A DNA stretch of 64,000 nucleotides from Hofstenia miamia. Its lineage: Eukaryota > Xenacoelomorpha > Acoela. The position numbers and the translations under genes are program-made. Every line of letters begins with the position of its first letter. The first letter of the stretch is position 1. The stretch lies in the NCBI GenBank assembly GCA_004352715.1, contig SCFE01000009.1, positions 446,525 to 510,524 on the forward strand, written 5' to 3'. Shown here in pieces: positions 45,700 to 57,029 of this stretch. The notes under the pieces were generated by a model. The model saw nothing but the letters and a program-made list of their open reading frames with translations, did no database searches and had not been told where the DNA came from.

Positions 45700-47520
45700 T
45701 AAGGAACGTCTATTAATCCAAGGTTTACTCTTAATTGTTGTCATAATTGGATTTTCGTTTCTTAAAATTGAATTTTCTGCGCAATACTTATCAAGATAAT
45801 AAATTGGTATACTTGAAAACCTATTGAACATTTCATTGAGAGTTAAAGCACTATAAACTGTCGCCCAGTTTTCATTTTTTAAGATTTCCTTTAGTTACTG
45901 TAAATTATCGCCATTTTTCTCTTATTTTTATCCATATTTTACATGAACTTAGAAAGCGAGTTGAACAACAGCATAGAGTTGATACAATGATCTGAGTGAG
46001 GAAATTCTGAGAAAATGTATTTATAATTCAAAGCATGTTTAGAGATGAAGAAATAATCAATCAAGGTTTCCCTTTGTGGAGCACATTCTGATGAAGTGTT
46101 AGTGTTCAATATTTTCAAGCTAAAATTAAAATAATGTATATATAGATTGATCCTTAAATTGTTCGTTTTAAAATATTCGCAAATTTATTTCAAATTTATA
46201 TCAAATTTAAACAAAATTAAATATTTTTTAATAAATATTTTTAATACGAACATTCTTTCCTAAAAAAATTATTTATTTTTGTTTAAATTTGAACGCTGTG
46301 TAAAGATGTTGCATTAATTTAATTTAAAAACTTTATCATTTGGATATGGATATAAATTCGCGTGATATTAATTTTTTAATTGAATTTCTAAGAAGAAATA
46401 ACTTAAATGCAACGAAATCTCATGAAATGATTTGTACAGCATTTGAAGAAAACATTATGGGCCTCCGCAGAGTTCAAGTTATTGTAAAACAATTCTCAGA
46501 AGGTGTACGTAAACATGGAAGTGGCCATTACATTTACAAGCTTAAGCTATGTGAAGGTTTTACCAGGTGGTCAAACAATTGATTCAAATGCTTACATTGA
46601 TTTCCTTGCTGAAATATTGACTGCATTTGATTCTTACTATCTCAGAATGTCATACAAAGCTATTTCACCAGCGAATTGTGTGATCATGCACGAAAATGCC
46701 AGGCCGCATATTTCTAAGTTAACATCTGATTATCTCAAATCCAAAAACATAAGATGTCGACATCAGCCACCCTATTCGCCTGATGTCAATATGCTAGACC
46801 GCATGTTTTTTCCAAAGTGCGACATGAGAAGAACCAAGATCAATTTTTATACCCCACAAGATTGAGAACTTTTCGTCAAAGAATGTGCTAGCACAAATAG
46901 CGATTAAGTTATGAAATATGAATATGAAAACCTGCAATATCATTGCCAGGAAATCATTGACTGTGAAGGCGATTATGCATAATTAATATATTCTTGTAAA
47001 GTTTTCTCGTCTTGATCGAAATATTTGCGAATACGAACATTTTTAAGGATCAATCTATATTTTAGATTTATCTTTACTGTTCAAGAAGTTAAGGTTCCAG
47101 TCTCCCATCATAATTATATCATTGCTTACATTTAATGCTTTTATGATTTCTGTTTCTAATTGTTTGAAAAAAATGCTTGAAAAATGCTTGTGAGGGCAGA
47201 AAGAAATATTAATATTGTTTTTGTTTTTGGAAGAAGGGTTTTGTAATTCTATCCAAAGACTTTCAGACGTGTTTTTAGCAACAATATCTAGCCTAATTGT
47301 GGACTTGAATTTTTATGGTATGAATAATAGAACGCCTCCTCCATTTCTCATATTAAAGTGCAACTCGTGTGATCTATCCATTCGAGAAACAGTACTTAGA
47401 TTCATCAAAGGACCAGAAGTAATCCATGATATAATTATTTAGCCAAGTTTCTGAAATCAACAAAATGAAATTTCCCCTATATTCCATGTTTTTATTTGAT
47501 AAATTTTGAAAATTTAATGT
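45700..47520 (-). pseudogene. Non-LTR endonuclease and linker, split by a mariner insertion
   Basis: Minus strand, from about 47470: FILLISETWLNNYIMDYF, RNGGGVLLFIP, SLWIELQNPSSKN, IIMMGDWNLNFLNSKDKS, then the mariner (47057-46143), then CAPQRETLIDYFFISKHA and FPHSDHCI. This is a complete endonuclease domain order (ETWL, GDWN, SDH). Downstream, 45930-45700 holds the linker: LKEILKNENWATVYSALTL, YYLDKYCAENS, SKPWINRRSL. Frame changes and stops are frequent, so it is inactive. Confidence 0.8.
46143..47057 (+). mobile_element. mariner element, 915 bp, with TIRs and TA duplication
   Basis: The ends match as inverted repeats of about 40 bp (left TAGATTGATCCTTAAA..GTTCG at 46143; right is its reverse complement ending at 47057) and each is flanked by TA. 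Inside, plus-strand frames give an N-terminal helix-turn-helix (NFLIEFLRRNNLNATKSHEM, GLRRVQVIVKQFSEG) then VLPGGQTIDSNAYIDFLAEI, IMHENARPHISKLTSDYL and PPYSPDVNMLDRMFFPK. The region with the first catalytic aspartate is missing and the second reads HENARPH instead of HDNARPH, so it is inactive. The LDR-FFP signature links it to the relic at 12.4 kb. Confidence 0.9.
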
Positions 47521-48751
47521 ATATACTCAAAGCCAGGCATTTTGATGTATTGCTCAAAATTTGATATAAGCCTGGGTTAAATTCTATTCCTGAAATTATC
47601 AGAAGATATGCTAATATATGCAGGTAATATATAACACAGTTAAAAAATATCACAAAAATGAAACTTGTAAAAGGATGTATTGTCCGAAATATTCTCTAAT
47701 ATTGCTGACAGTGTAAGGCTTTTTTATAGGAAAATAATGATAGTTTGAAGCAAGGTTGTATGGCGTATAGAAAAACAGCATTAGTATGAAGAAAAAATTA
47801 GAATTATTAAAAACATCGCCGTAATTTAAGTGTAAAATAAATAGGCAATTTAAGGTTAAACCAATCATATTTACTAATATCAAAATTGCTCCAAACCCCA
47901 ACAAAACAAAGCTAAGCTGTAAAAATAATTGAAATTGAATCCGTGAAAAGATGATTTGAAACTTTTATTTTGCTTATATTAACCCTAAACTGCTCAGGAG
48001 GTATTATAAATCAGTATTTGAATCAGAGTTCACAAATTAACGTCGAATGAATGAAAACAATTGAGATTATGGTTCAAATGTAACGAAATCAAAGAAACGT
48101 ATTGATAAAGACAATTTCTACCATTTTTCGCCAATTGTATTTGTTGTCATCAAAATTTGACTCCCAGTTGTTTTGTCATAGTTCTCAACTTTTTTATTTA
48201 AATACAAAAATATTGTTTCAGAAAATAACACAAATCGTAATGTTGTCAAAATTTTACAAATTTCGGAACTTGGAGCGATCGCCAAAAGTGAACATCTAAA
48301 TTGATAAATTTCACACTTTTTAGCTGTGCTAAGCACACCCGAATTTTAAGGTAATATTACAAGAAAATAGATTAATTTCATATTAAATCAAACCACGAAC
48401 CAGGGAAGTGTGTTATGGAATTAATGCTGTCGTTTTGTATTATGAAGCCTGAAACGAAAGTAATTTTTCAAACAGATGCAAGCAGGGCCTAATCTAAGCT
48501 TCAAATTTACAGGCACGGATGAGTGCTAGGTGGCATAGAGGTAGTGTTTTTTGAAAATTTGAAAGAAGTTTAAAAAAATGACCTTTAAAACTTAAAAAAT
48601 AATGCTTTGTGATTGCTTGTTTTGTGACTTAAATTTAAAAAAAAATTAAATTAAAAAAAATTAAAACTATTAAATATTTAAAAAAAAAACATATTTTTTT
48701 AATAATAAACATTATATAATTACATCAAATAAAGAACACACAAGTTAGAAT
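47521..48751. other. AT-rich spacer, nothing recognised
   Basis: No conserved frame or repeat recognised. The last ~200 bases (48540-48740) are strongly A-rich. Confidence 0.5.
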
Positions 48752-50262
48752 TTAGAATGCTCTCTTAAAGCATTTCTGCTGCATTGCTTTCGGGGTCTCC
48801 TTTTTTCTACGGCTACAGGCTTTGTTCCGCCACCGTTTGATAGCTGCACGGCAGTCGAACTTCGAAAGTGCATCCATATTTACATGTACATGCAAGTAAT
48901 CATCTACGGTAGTGGAATTCAAACTACATCTATCGTCATCTTTCAGGATATTGTAAGCGCTGACCAGTCTTTCCACATCACAGGAGTGAGGTTTCATTGC
49001 TATTATCCTGGCAGCTGCTACTGTAATAGGATGCCAGCAGTTCTCTGAAAGAGACAGTTGGAGAATGTCATCAATTGTGAGTTTGGCCTTTGGAAGCTCC
49101 TGGACAGCACGTGCAACCTCTCTATAGGCAAGCATAAAATCTTGTAAGTTTGTATCGGGTGCAACAACTGATTGTGCCAGCTGGATATCAGCATCTTCCA
49201 TATCTCCTGATTTCATGAATAATGGAGAGAAAGCCTTGAGCTTTTCATGGTAAGCACCTGAGGAATTGGTCTTGCACTTGTTAGAGTCAACGTGAAATCT
49301 GGTTGTCAGGAAATTAATCATGGACTGCAGAATTTCTCCACGAATGGCTTCAACACTACAAATACTGGACGTTACATACTTCTTCCTGCTCTCACGCCCT
49401 GTGCGCTGGATAAGGGAAACACCCTTGAACTTGTATTCATTTGTGTCATCAGCTTCATTTGTGCACATGAAAATAACAGATTCAAAGCCTCCGATAGCTG
49501 GTGCATCCAATATTTTATTCATCTCCTTGATGCAGTTATCCCTGGCAGAGGCAACATCAAAAATGGTAACGTTATCACCTTGGATTAGCTTCTGTAATCT
49601 TTTATATACATGTAAGACGTCACAAAGGCTGCAAGAACCACAGTGTCCTTGTCTGTCCATTTTGAAAGAAGACTCCTGGCTTCTCCATTGGACTCCTGAT
49701 CTTTGAGATAGCTAATAACAGCAGGGTAATTTCGCAGGACAGATGAGAGTAACTTGTGTGTGTATTCAGTAAAACGGATGTCTTTCACAGATGGAAATGT
49801 AATTACTTCAATACAGTTTGAAATCGCTGCTTCTTTAAGACCTTTTGCTCTTACAGCAGAGACATTGAAATAATCAGCCAGATATTTTTTTTCACTTATC
49901 AAGTGTCTTACTTCAGAAACTGAAAGTACCATGTCCTTATAAGCCAGCTGGGAACGGTGAACAGCACACTAAATCTTTAGCAAGGGTAATGGTATCCCAC
50001 TATTTTCTCTTTCATCAGTTAGCTTCTGCCACAGAGAATTGTGTTCACCAGTGTTTGTGTTTTCTCCATCAGTAACAACAGAAGACACTAATGCAAATAG
50101 ATTTTCCAATTCCATGTAGATGTTTTGGCTAGTCGTTTTTACAGCTTCATAAAGACCCATAGAACCTCTTTCTTCAGGTTGTGAAAAACCAAGATACAAT
50201 GTATGTGATTAGCCATTCTTTTCAATAACTTTTGCCATCACATGAGTAGTAATACAGGCCGA
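48752..50262 (-). pseudogene. hAT-like transposase, C-terminal two thirds
   Basis: From about 50262 the minus strand reads TTHVMAKVIEKNG, LYLGFSQPEERGSMGLYEAV, VVTDGENTNTGEHNSLWQKL, then an in-frame TAG at 49969-49971 where tryptophan is expected (KI*CAVHRSQLAYKDM). The frame continues to 49600, shifts by one base, and from 49660 gives the C-terminal domain: NCWHPITVAAARIIAMKP, SCDVERLVSAYNILKDDDRC, VDDYLHVHVNMDALSKFD. This end (ERLVSAYN, YLHVHVNM) is the dimerisation region of a hAT group often seen as zinc-finger-fused proteins. One stop and one frameshift make it a pseudogene. It is cut at its 5' side by the inverted-repeat element at 50273. Confidence 0.85.
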
Positions 50263-50272
50263 GACTTTGTTC

Positions 50273-51066
50273 CACTTTTTTTTGATTGGTCGAGAGGTGG
50301 AGGCAAGGAGGTTCCACTTTTTTCTGATTGGTCGAGAAGGGTGGTCTTTGACCTGAGACTCTGTGGATATTGTCGATGGTGTTTTACTGACGTCATAGAA
50401 GTCATGTACTTTTACTAGTTTTTGTGTTATTTATGAGGTCTAAATTAATTTGCATTTTTTTTAGCTTACTTTACAGTTTTTTATGTTATTTATGTGGTCT
50501 AATTTAATTTGCATTTTTTACTTTACTTTTCCACATTAACTTACACTTTTTTTTAGTTTTACTTTCCCACATTAACTTACTTTTTTAGTTTTACTTTCCC
50601 ACATTAACTTACTTTACATGTATCACTTTCCCACATTAACTTACTTTACATGTATTACTTTCACACATTAACTTACTTTACATTAACTTACTTTCCCACA
50701 TTAACTTACTTTTTTAGTTTACTTTCCCACATTAGCCTACATTTTTTTTTAGTTTTACTTTCCCACATTACATATTTGTTTAAAAAGTGGAATCAAAAAA
50801 TATTTCCAAGTAAAAATAATTTACATACTTGTTTAAAAAGTGGAATCAAAAAATATTTCCAAGTAAAAATAAATATTAATAATAATATTTAATAAACGTA
50901 CGTGGTAAAACCCACATACGTGTTTAAGACAAGACAAAAATGTAATTTATTCTACACTTTGCTTATAATGATCATATATATCATACTATTAAATTTGTCT
51001 ATTGTGTTAGCTTATCATCATTGTTGTTGAAGGAATTCTGTAGGAAACAAATGAATTTCACATGAT
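50273..51066 (+). repeat. Left arm of the long inverted repeat
   Basis: From the outside inwards: two copies of a ~25-bp unit (CACTTTTTT-x-TGATTGGTCGAGA) about 41 bp apart, a TGACGTCA palindrome (50398-50405), a tandem array of a ~20-24-bp unit with core ACTTTCCCACATTAACTTAC (about 50520-50770), two copies of TGTTTAAAAAGTGGAATC with AAATATTTCCAAGTAAAAA (50775-50870), then ACGTACGTGGTAAAACCCAC and a run to the gap. The same order is found inverted in the right arm. Confidence 0.85.
50390..50410. promoter_or_regulatory. CRE-like TGACGTCA with nearby CCAAT boxes, left arm
   Basis: TGACGTCA at 50398-50405 lies inside two inverted CCAAT boxes (ATTGG at 50285-50289 and 50327-50331). Together they look like an inward-facing RNA polymerase II promoter, but no TATA or start site was proven. 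Confidence 0.4.
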
Positions 51067-52066
51067 NNNNNNNNNNNNNNNNNNNNNNNNNNNNNNNNNN
51101 NNNNNNNNNNNNNNNNNNNNNNNNNNNNNNNNNNNNNNNNNNNNNNNNNNNNNNNNNNNNNNNNNNNNNNNNNNNNNNNNNNNNNNNNNNNNNNNNNNNN
51201 NNNNNNNNNNNNNNNNNNNNNNNNNNNNNNNNNNNNNNNNNNNNNNNNNNNNNNNNNNNNNNNNNNNNNNNNNNNNNNNNNNNNNNNNNNNNNNNNNNNN
51301 NNNNNNNNNNNNNNNNNNNNNNNNNNNNNNNNNNNNNNNNNNNNNNNNNNNNNNNNNNNNNNNNNNNNNNNNNNNNNNNNNNNNNNNNNNNNNNNNNNNN
51401 NNNNNNNNNNNNNNNNNNNNNNNNNNNNNNNNNNNNNNNNNNNNNNNNNNNNNNNNNNNNNNNNNNNNNNNNNNNNNNNNNNNNNNNNNNNNNNNNNNNN
51501 NNNNNNNNNNNNNNNNNNNNNNNNNNNNNNNNNNNNNNNNNNNNNNNNNNNNNNNNNNNNNNNNNNNNNNNNNNNNNNNNNNNNNNNNNNNNNNNNNNNN
51601 NNNNNNNNNNNNNNNNNNNNNNNNNNNNNNNNNNNNNNNNNNNNNNNNNNNNNNNNNNNNNNNNNNNNNNNNNNNNNNNNNNNNNNNNNNNNNNNNNNNN
51701 NNNNNNNNNNNNNNNNNNNNNNNNNNNNNNNNNNNNNNNNNNNNNNNNNNNNNNNNNNNNNNNNNNNNNNNNNNNNNNNNNNNNNNNNNNNNNNNNNNNN
51801 NNNNNNNNNNNNNNNNNNNNNNNNNNNNNNNNNNNNNNNNNNNNNNNNNNNNNNNNNNNNNNNNNNNNNNNNNNNNNNNNNNNNNNNNNNNNNNNNNNNN
51901 NNNNNNNNNNNNNNNNNNNNNNNNNNNNNNNNNNNNNNNNNNNNNNNNNNNNNNNNNNNNNNNNNNNNNNNNNNNNNNNNNNNNNNNNNNNNNNNNNNNN
52001 NNNNNNNNNNNNNNNNNNNNNNNNNNNNNNNNNNNNNNNNNNNNNNNNNNNNNNNNNNNNNNNNNN
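51067..52066. other. Assembly gap (1000 N placeholder)
   Basis: The exact 1000-base length suggests a placeholder of unknown true size. Confidence 0.9.
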
Positions 52067-52234
52067 GTCTATAGAATTTCCCATGTTCTTCAGGTACCAA
52101 TAGCCGTGATTGAGTAAATTTTCCACAGGTTGAGAGATTAACCGACTTAAAAACTCGCACTTCATTCTATCGTGTGCCCAAAACAAAGTTTCTTTTCTAT
52201 CAGACAAATTTAGTGAATCAATAAAAGTAATCAT
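52067..52234 (-). CDS. ORF-A, left copy (N-terminal part, rest in gap)
   Basis: From ATG at 52234 the minus strand encodes MITFIDSLNLSDRKETLFWA and continues in frame to the gap at 52066 (about 56 residues). About 41 of 56 residues match ORF-A at 53977. Most codon changes between the two copies (for example ATT/ATC, AAT/AAC, TGC/TGT, CCT/CCC) are silent, which implies past selection on the protein. I do not recognise the protein. The start overlaps the stop of ORF-C upstream. Confidence 0.7.
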
Positions 52235-52385
52235 TTGTTAGGTTTCCTTCTGTAAATATAACATGATGGAAGTTACGTTGATACCAATTGAAAGCTTTCT
52301 GTATATGTCCTGGTAAACAGTCAAAATTCTCTTTTGATTGATGTATTGTAATAATATAGAGTTTTTCTTTGATTAAAACCAACAT
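52218..52385 (-). CDS. ORF-C, 55 residues, overlaps ORF-A left copy
   Basis: From ATG at 52385 to TGA at 52218: MLVLIKEKLYIITIHQSKEN, then a segment with FDCLPGHIQKAFNWYQRNFH. It overlaps the first codons of the left ORF-A in another frame. It occupies the same position relative to ORF-A as the end of ORF-B does on the right side, and weak similarity (FNWYQRNFHHVIF against CILRDINFIFEYN) suggests it is a diverged homologue. Function unknown. Confidence 0.45.
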   Translation of the reverse strand: MLVLIKEKLYIITIHQSKENFDCLPGHIQKAFNWYQRNFHHVIFTEGNLTNDYFY

Positions 52386-52530
52386 GTTTTTAATGTAATA
52401 GATGCTATTGAATGCACTCCCATGAATTTCAAAAAAACACTAGATTTCTTACACGATGCCATGACTAACAACCAACTATCCAAATAGAAAACTATAGAGA
52501 GAATGATAAATATTTTTGTATTTGATATAA

Positions 52531-52734
52531 AACACAGGTAAATTGAATAATAGCATATTTTTGGTAAAGTTTTTACCATTTGAAAGAAAAACCATACAAG
52601 CAAATTCGTTCTACTCATCATTGTCAAAAAATATTTTCCCTGCAGAGTGTGTCAGTACATTCATACAAAACTTTCATTTATTACAAACTTTAATGTTGGA
52701 AGAATTATCTTTATGTAAAGAGGATATAAATTAA
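52531..52734 (+). CDS. ORF-E, small open frame without ATG, uncertain
   Basis: The plus strand is open from 52531 to TAA at 52734 and encodes polar, protein-like sequence (KFLPFERKTIQANSFYSSLS, then a C-terminus rich in L and E). No ATG starts it. It faces ORF-C. Unrecognised; it may be a gene relic or chance. Confidence 0.3.
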   Translation, partial: NTGKLNNSIFLVKFLPFERKTIQANSFYSSLSKNIFPAECVSTFIQNFHLLQTLMLEELSLCKEDIN

Positions 52735-52882
52735 CAGCAGAAATCATCTTGTCAAACGATATTTATTAATATGTATTCTATATATTGTGTAATATTTTCT
52801 TCAAATAGTAAAGTTCAACTACATAATGTAATTTGTAGAATGTCTTAAAATGGTTATTTACGTGCGATATTAAATAAAACAC

Positions 52883-53174
52883 ATAAAAACAAAACCATTA
52901 ACGCTTCAAAATACAAAAACTATAAATATACAACAAGGAATTGTCGAATTTATGTGTATGTACATTTTTTCTTTCCCGTTTTTGAATGTTTATACTAATA
53001 TTTTCATAAAATAAGCATTTTGTTCATTNATAAAAACAAAACCATTAACGCTTCAAAATACAAAAACTATAAATATACAACAAGGAATTGTCGAATTTAT
53101 GTGTATGTACATTTTTCTTTTCCGTTTTTGAATGTTTATACTAGTATTTTCATAAAATAAGCATTTTGTTCATT
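52883..53174. repeat. ~146-bp direct duplication joined by a single N
   Basis: Bases 52883-53028 and 53030-53174 are near identical (one indel in a T/C run, few substitutions), with N at 53029. As at 1197 and 3235 an unmerged contig overlap is likely. Confidence 0.8.
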
Positions 53175-53353
53175 GCCTATAACGAAAAGATGTCTTCATT
53201 TTGATAGATTATTCAGTTTCTACAATGATTCAAATGGTGGTGGTTGACTTTATTCAACAATGTAAGTCATTTTTGCATTTTAATAAGTTAATATTACAAA
53301 TTTTGTTTCATGTGATTACGAATTACTAAAAAAATTTCACACATTAAATATCT

Positions 53354-53943
53354 TTGCCAACAAAAATTTGTATTAGACTTGATGAAAATATATTTTGTAA
53401 AGGGGAATTGCTTCTAATCACATATCATTCTGAAAGCATCATAGAGAAAATAAATCCAAAAACAAAACTTAAAACATTACAAATTATAATTTCACACATT
53501 TTGATTATTGGCAATTTTTTAGAATATAATTTTGAGATCTATACATTTAGAAACGTAAATTAAAGGTGTATGCAAAGTCAAAACGTTATGCAAAACGAAT
53601 ATTTGTCAATTGTGTTAAAGCATATACTAGTGAAACCATAACAAAGGGAAACACTTCAGATGTATTAAAACCCGTAGCAATACATCAAAAATTTGAGCTA
53701 AATCTAGTAATAAAAATACATAATTTAGATTCTCAAATAGTAAAAAAATATTTGGAAATCCATTATATATTGGCATTCTCTCCAATGCTATGCCTTAGAA
53801 ACTCTAGCAAAATCAGATTTATTTTTAAAAATTCTCAATCTCTATATGATTTTAAAACATTTATTAGGAAAATTGAGTTAAAATCCGGTATTCCTAATTG
53901 CATATTGCGAGATATAAATTTTATATTTGAATACAACGATTAA
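53354..53943 (+). pseudogene. ORF-D/B: probable single gene split by a frameshift
   Basis: Frame one, 53354-53563, encodes RLDENIFCKGELLLITYHSE to FEIYTFRN. Frame two is open from 53551 to TAA at 53943 and encodes VYAKSKRYAKRIFVNCVKAY, HQKFELNLVIKIHNLDSQIV, LCLRNSSKIRFIFKNSQSL and ends IFEYND. Neither frame begins with ATG at a plausible place and they abut within 15 bases, so one ancestral gene of about 190 residues broken near 53555 is the simplest reading. ORF-A follows 33 bases later on the same strand. Unrecognised. Confidence 0.5.
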
Positions 53944-53976
53944 ATTGCCTTGTAGAAGTTTTTATTTCAATAACAA

Positions 53977-54267
53977 ATGATGACTTTTATCGATTCACTA
54001 AACTTATCAACACGAAAGAATACAATGTTTTGGGCATGTGATAAAATGAACTGTGAATTTTTAAGTCGATTAATTTCTCAACCCGTGGAAAATTTACTTG
54101 ATTATGGTTATCGATATCCACAAAACTATGAAAACTCTACAGACTGTATAAAAGACTATTATAAATTTGTATGTCAAATGAACACTCGACGAAGTATATT
54201 ATTATCTCCATTTACTAGTCATAACAATCATTGTAAATTTAAGAAATTTGTTGTGAAACCATTGTAG
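53977..54267 (+). CDS. ORF-A, right copy, 96 residues, complete
   Basis: ATG at 53977 to TAG at 54267. It begins MMTFIDSLNLSTRKNTMFWA, continues EFLSRLISQPVENLLDYGYR and ends KFKKFVVKPL. Cysteines recur (CDKMNC, TDC, VCQ, NHC), so metal binding or disulfides are possible but unproven. It is intronless and 33 bases downstream of ORF-B. The left copy runs in the opposite direction. No family is recognised. Confidence 0.65.
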   Translation: MMTFIDSLNLSTRKNTMFWACDKMNCEFLSRLISQPVENLLDYGYRYPQNYENSTDCIKDYYKFVCQMNTRRSILLSPFTSHNNHCKFKKFVVKPL

Positions 54268-57029
54268 CTAATAATTAATCATTTTCCTGTCTATTTATTA
54301 TTAATTTATCAAACATATTAACTAGTACATGTAGAAAAAGAGCGAAAACAAAACTATACATTCTCTATTTACTAAATTTTAATACAATAGCACTGTTCCC
54401 CAAGTCATCATTGCGAAAAAGTTATTTATTGATCAAAAACTTGCATTTATCACCCAATACACTGACGTAGTGTTTAGGCATAAAATAATAAACACCATTG
54501 TCGAGTCTAATCTTTACTGCAACACCATTAAAAATTTTGCTTCTTTTCAATTGAAGTTATATATTTTCTAGAATTACTTTAATAACCGTAATTATTTTTT
54601 CAATTTCATGAGCGCTTAATTCTATTTTGCAAACGGTGTACGACTATGTTTTCTAGTAAAATCAACAAATTTAATCATTTTTGCGTAAATCTATTTTTTA
54701 TGAAAATGTGTTAGTCTTTTTGTAATTAAAAATGTTTTGCGAGTTTCATGATTCGTTTTTGAAATGGGGTTATGTATTCATTTGCGTTTATCAAAATTTT
54801 CTCATTGACTGAAGAAAAATGCGAATGTTAACGTTTTTTTAACATTGTAAAGCTGTGTACAGCATTGAAAGCATTTTGTTTTTAGTTTAGAAATTTGAAG
54901 TTTCATTTTCCACTTTGTAGATCAATACATAAATGCACATGTTAGGCGTAATATTAGCAACGATTTTTATATCCTTTTTAAGGTTTATACAATACGTGTG
55001 TTATTATCTAATTTTCTCAGAATTCTGCATCTCATGAGCGTTTGAAAATTCATACAATTTTTTATTTTGAAAAACAAGAAAAAATGATATTCCCCTACGT
55101 TAATGCACTTTGTGTCAAGCTGAGGTATTTATTTGTTGTGAGATTTCTTTCTTTTAGTTGGCATCTCATAAATGTTTAATACTATTTGGGAAATCAAACA
55201 AATTTTTATTATGTAAAGACTAATAAATTTATCATTCTTTAACCACATGTACTTTCTGTGAAACAATTCAAAACTTTGTTAAATATTGATTGTATTCAAC
55301 GTATTAAAATATTTATTTTTATAAATAAAATCTGTATAAAATAATATCTGAATTTACAATAAAGATTACTCATATTTTTGTGCATTAACGTTATTCTTAC
55401 CCATTCTTGAAAGTTTATACTAATAACCTCATGAAATTTTCATTTTGTTCAATGACGAATAGATATCTTAATTTTAACATAATATTCAGTTTTTTACAAT
55501 GATTTTTGACTAATTTGATCACTTGAATTCATGTATACAAATGGAAAAATTTAATGTATATCAGTATTGAAAGAATGGATTGACGTCTACAAACGTCGAA
55601 AAGTCGTATACCAGTTATTTATTTAATTCTTAACATAAAAGACATCAATAAAATTTTAAAATGTAAGCAATTTCTTATAATATAAAATTTAAATTTTTAA
55701 ACACTTTGCATATATGTGTATCAATAAACGCTAACAACCAATTTACGACACTAATAACAAAAACATGTTATCAACTATCTTGAAACGTTTCATATAAAAA
55801 TTCCTAATTGCAAATATTTTATTCTTGAATTCAACGAGAAATACGTATTGAAGAAATATCTATTTCATTTTACCAGAGACGGTGACTGCAAACAAGTATG
55901 TTTATTTTTGCGATTGTTGAGGAATAGAATATTGACACTGCCTCTGAAACGCATGAAATTTTATACATAGAGCGCATTAATGCAATTCACATAGCTGTAC
56001 TGTGTTTTGTTTACATTCTAGCAGTTGAAGAATGACCATATTTAACATTTATGTTGACATTATCCATGAAGCATGTAACTTTCTACACGTGCGAATATAC
56101 ACATCCGGCATAATGGAATTTCCCATTTATGAAGCAAAGACATCTACTCTGAAAGATTTCAAACTTTTTGGTAAGCTATTTTTATAATTCAATCTCAGAT
56201 ATTGTTTTGATTCTTAACGCTTTTTACAATATTATCTCTAGTTAGCTTTACAGTTATTTCTTTTAAAACATAATCAATTTTAATAAATTGCTGCGAATTT
56301 AGTGTCTGATGTTAAAATAATTATATACTTTATAGAAACGTCGTTTGTTTGTTAATACGCATTTTTTATTGAATTTATTTAAACATTTAATTGTCATGTG
56401 TTTTATACTGTGATCTCTCACCTCATTTGACTTATTAACCATTGATTTAGATACGACCATGTGAAATTCATAATGCGGTTGTTTCCCAAACGAATTTTTG
56501 CATTGAATGTTTATCTGATTATATTCATTTTATCTCTTTACATCACACATGATTAAACTAAATTATATACGTTTTTGGTTTACAAATATATTTGCATTTA
56601 GGTTTTGTTTTTCCTACGTACACATTTTTTGATTAAAACTAAATTATGAGTGTTGAATTATTAAAACTTAAATTGATTTACCCGCTTTTGTTTCATTGAT
56701 TGAATTGACTAACTATAATAATGTTATGAATTACGAACTAAAATTGATTGTAGACGTTTTGCTAATGAATTTAACGTGTCTCAAACTATACACATTTTCA
56801 AGTTTACATGCTTAGAACAATAGTGGTGCATATCATGGAATTGCTGCGAATTTACTGACTGATGTTAAATTAATTATATACTTTATAAAAACGGTGTTTG
56901 TTTGTTAATAAACATTTTTAATTGATTTTGTTTAAACTTTAAATATTCATGTGTTTTATATTGTGAATGTCATCTCGTTTGACTTGTATATTAACCATTA
57001 ATTTAGATGCTACCGTTTGAAATTCATAA
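54268..57029. repeat. Interior of the inverted-repeat element with diverged direct repeats
   Basis: No gene is seen in this very AT-rich stretch. Diverged blocks repeat: 56289-56490 resembles 56841-57060 (TTGCTGCGAATTTA..TGATGTTAAA.. to ..GAAATTCATAATG), and 55400-55510 resembles 53105-53240 (GTTTATACTA..TCATTTTGTTCA..ATTCAGT). The recurrent word TTCATGAGCG also appears. Confidence 0.6.

Noticed and set aside
52373-52627. Minus-strand 84-residue frame
   Set aside because: Strongly hydrophobic and out of phase with the better supported ORF-C and ORF-E; looks like a shadow frame.
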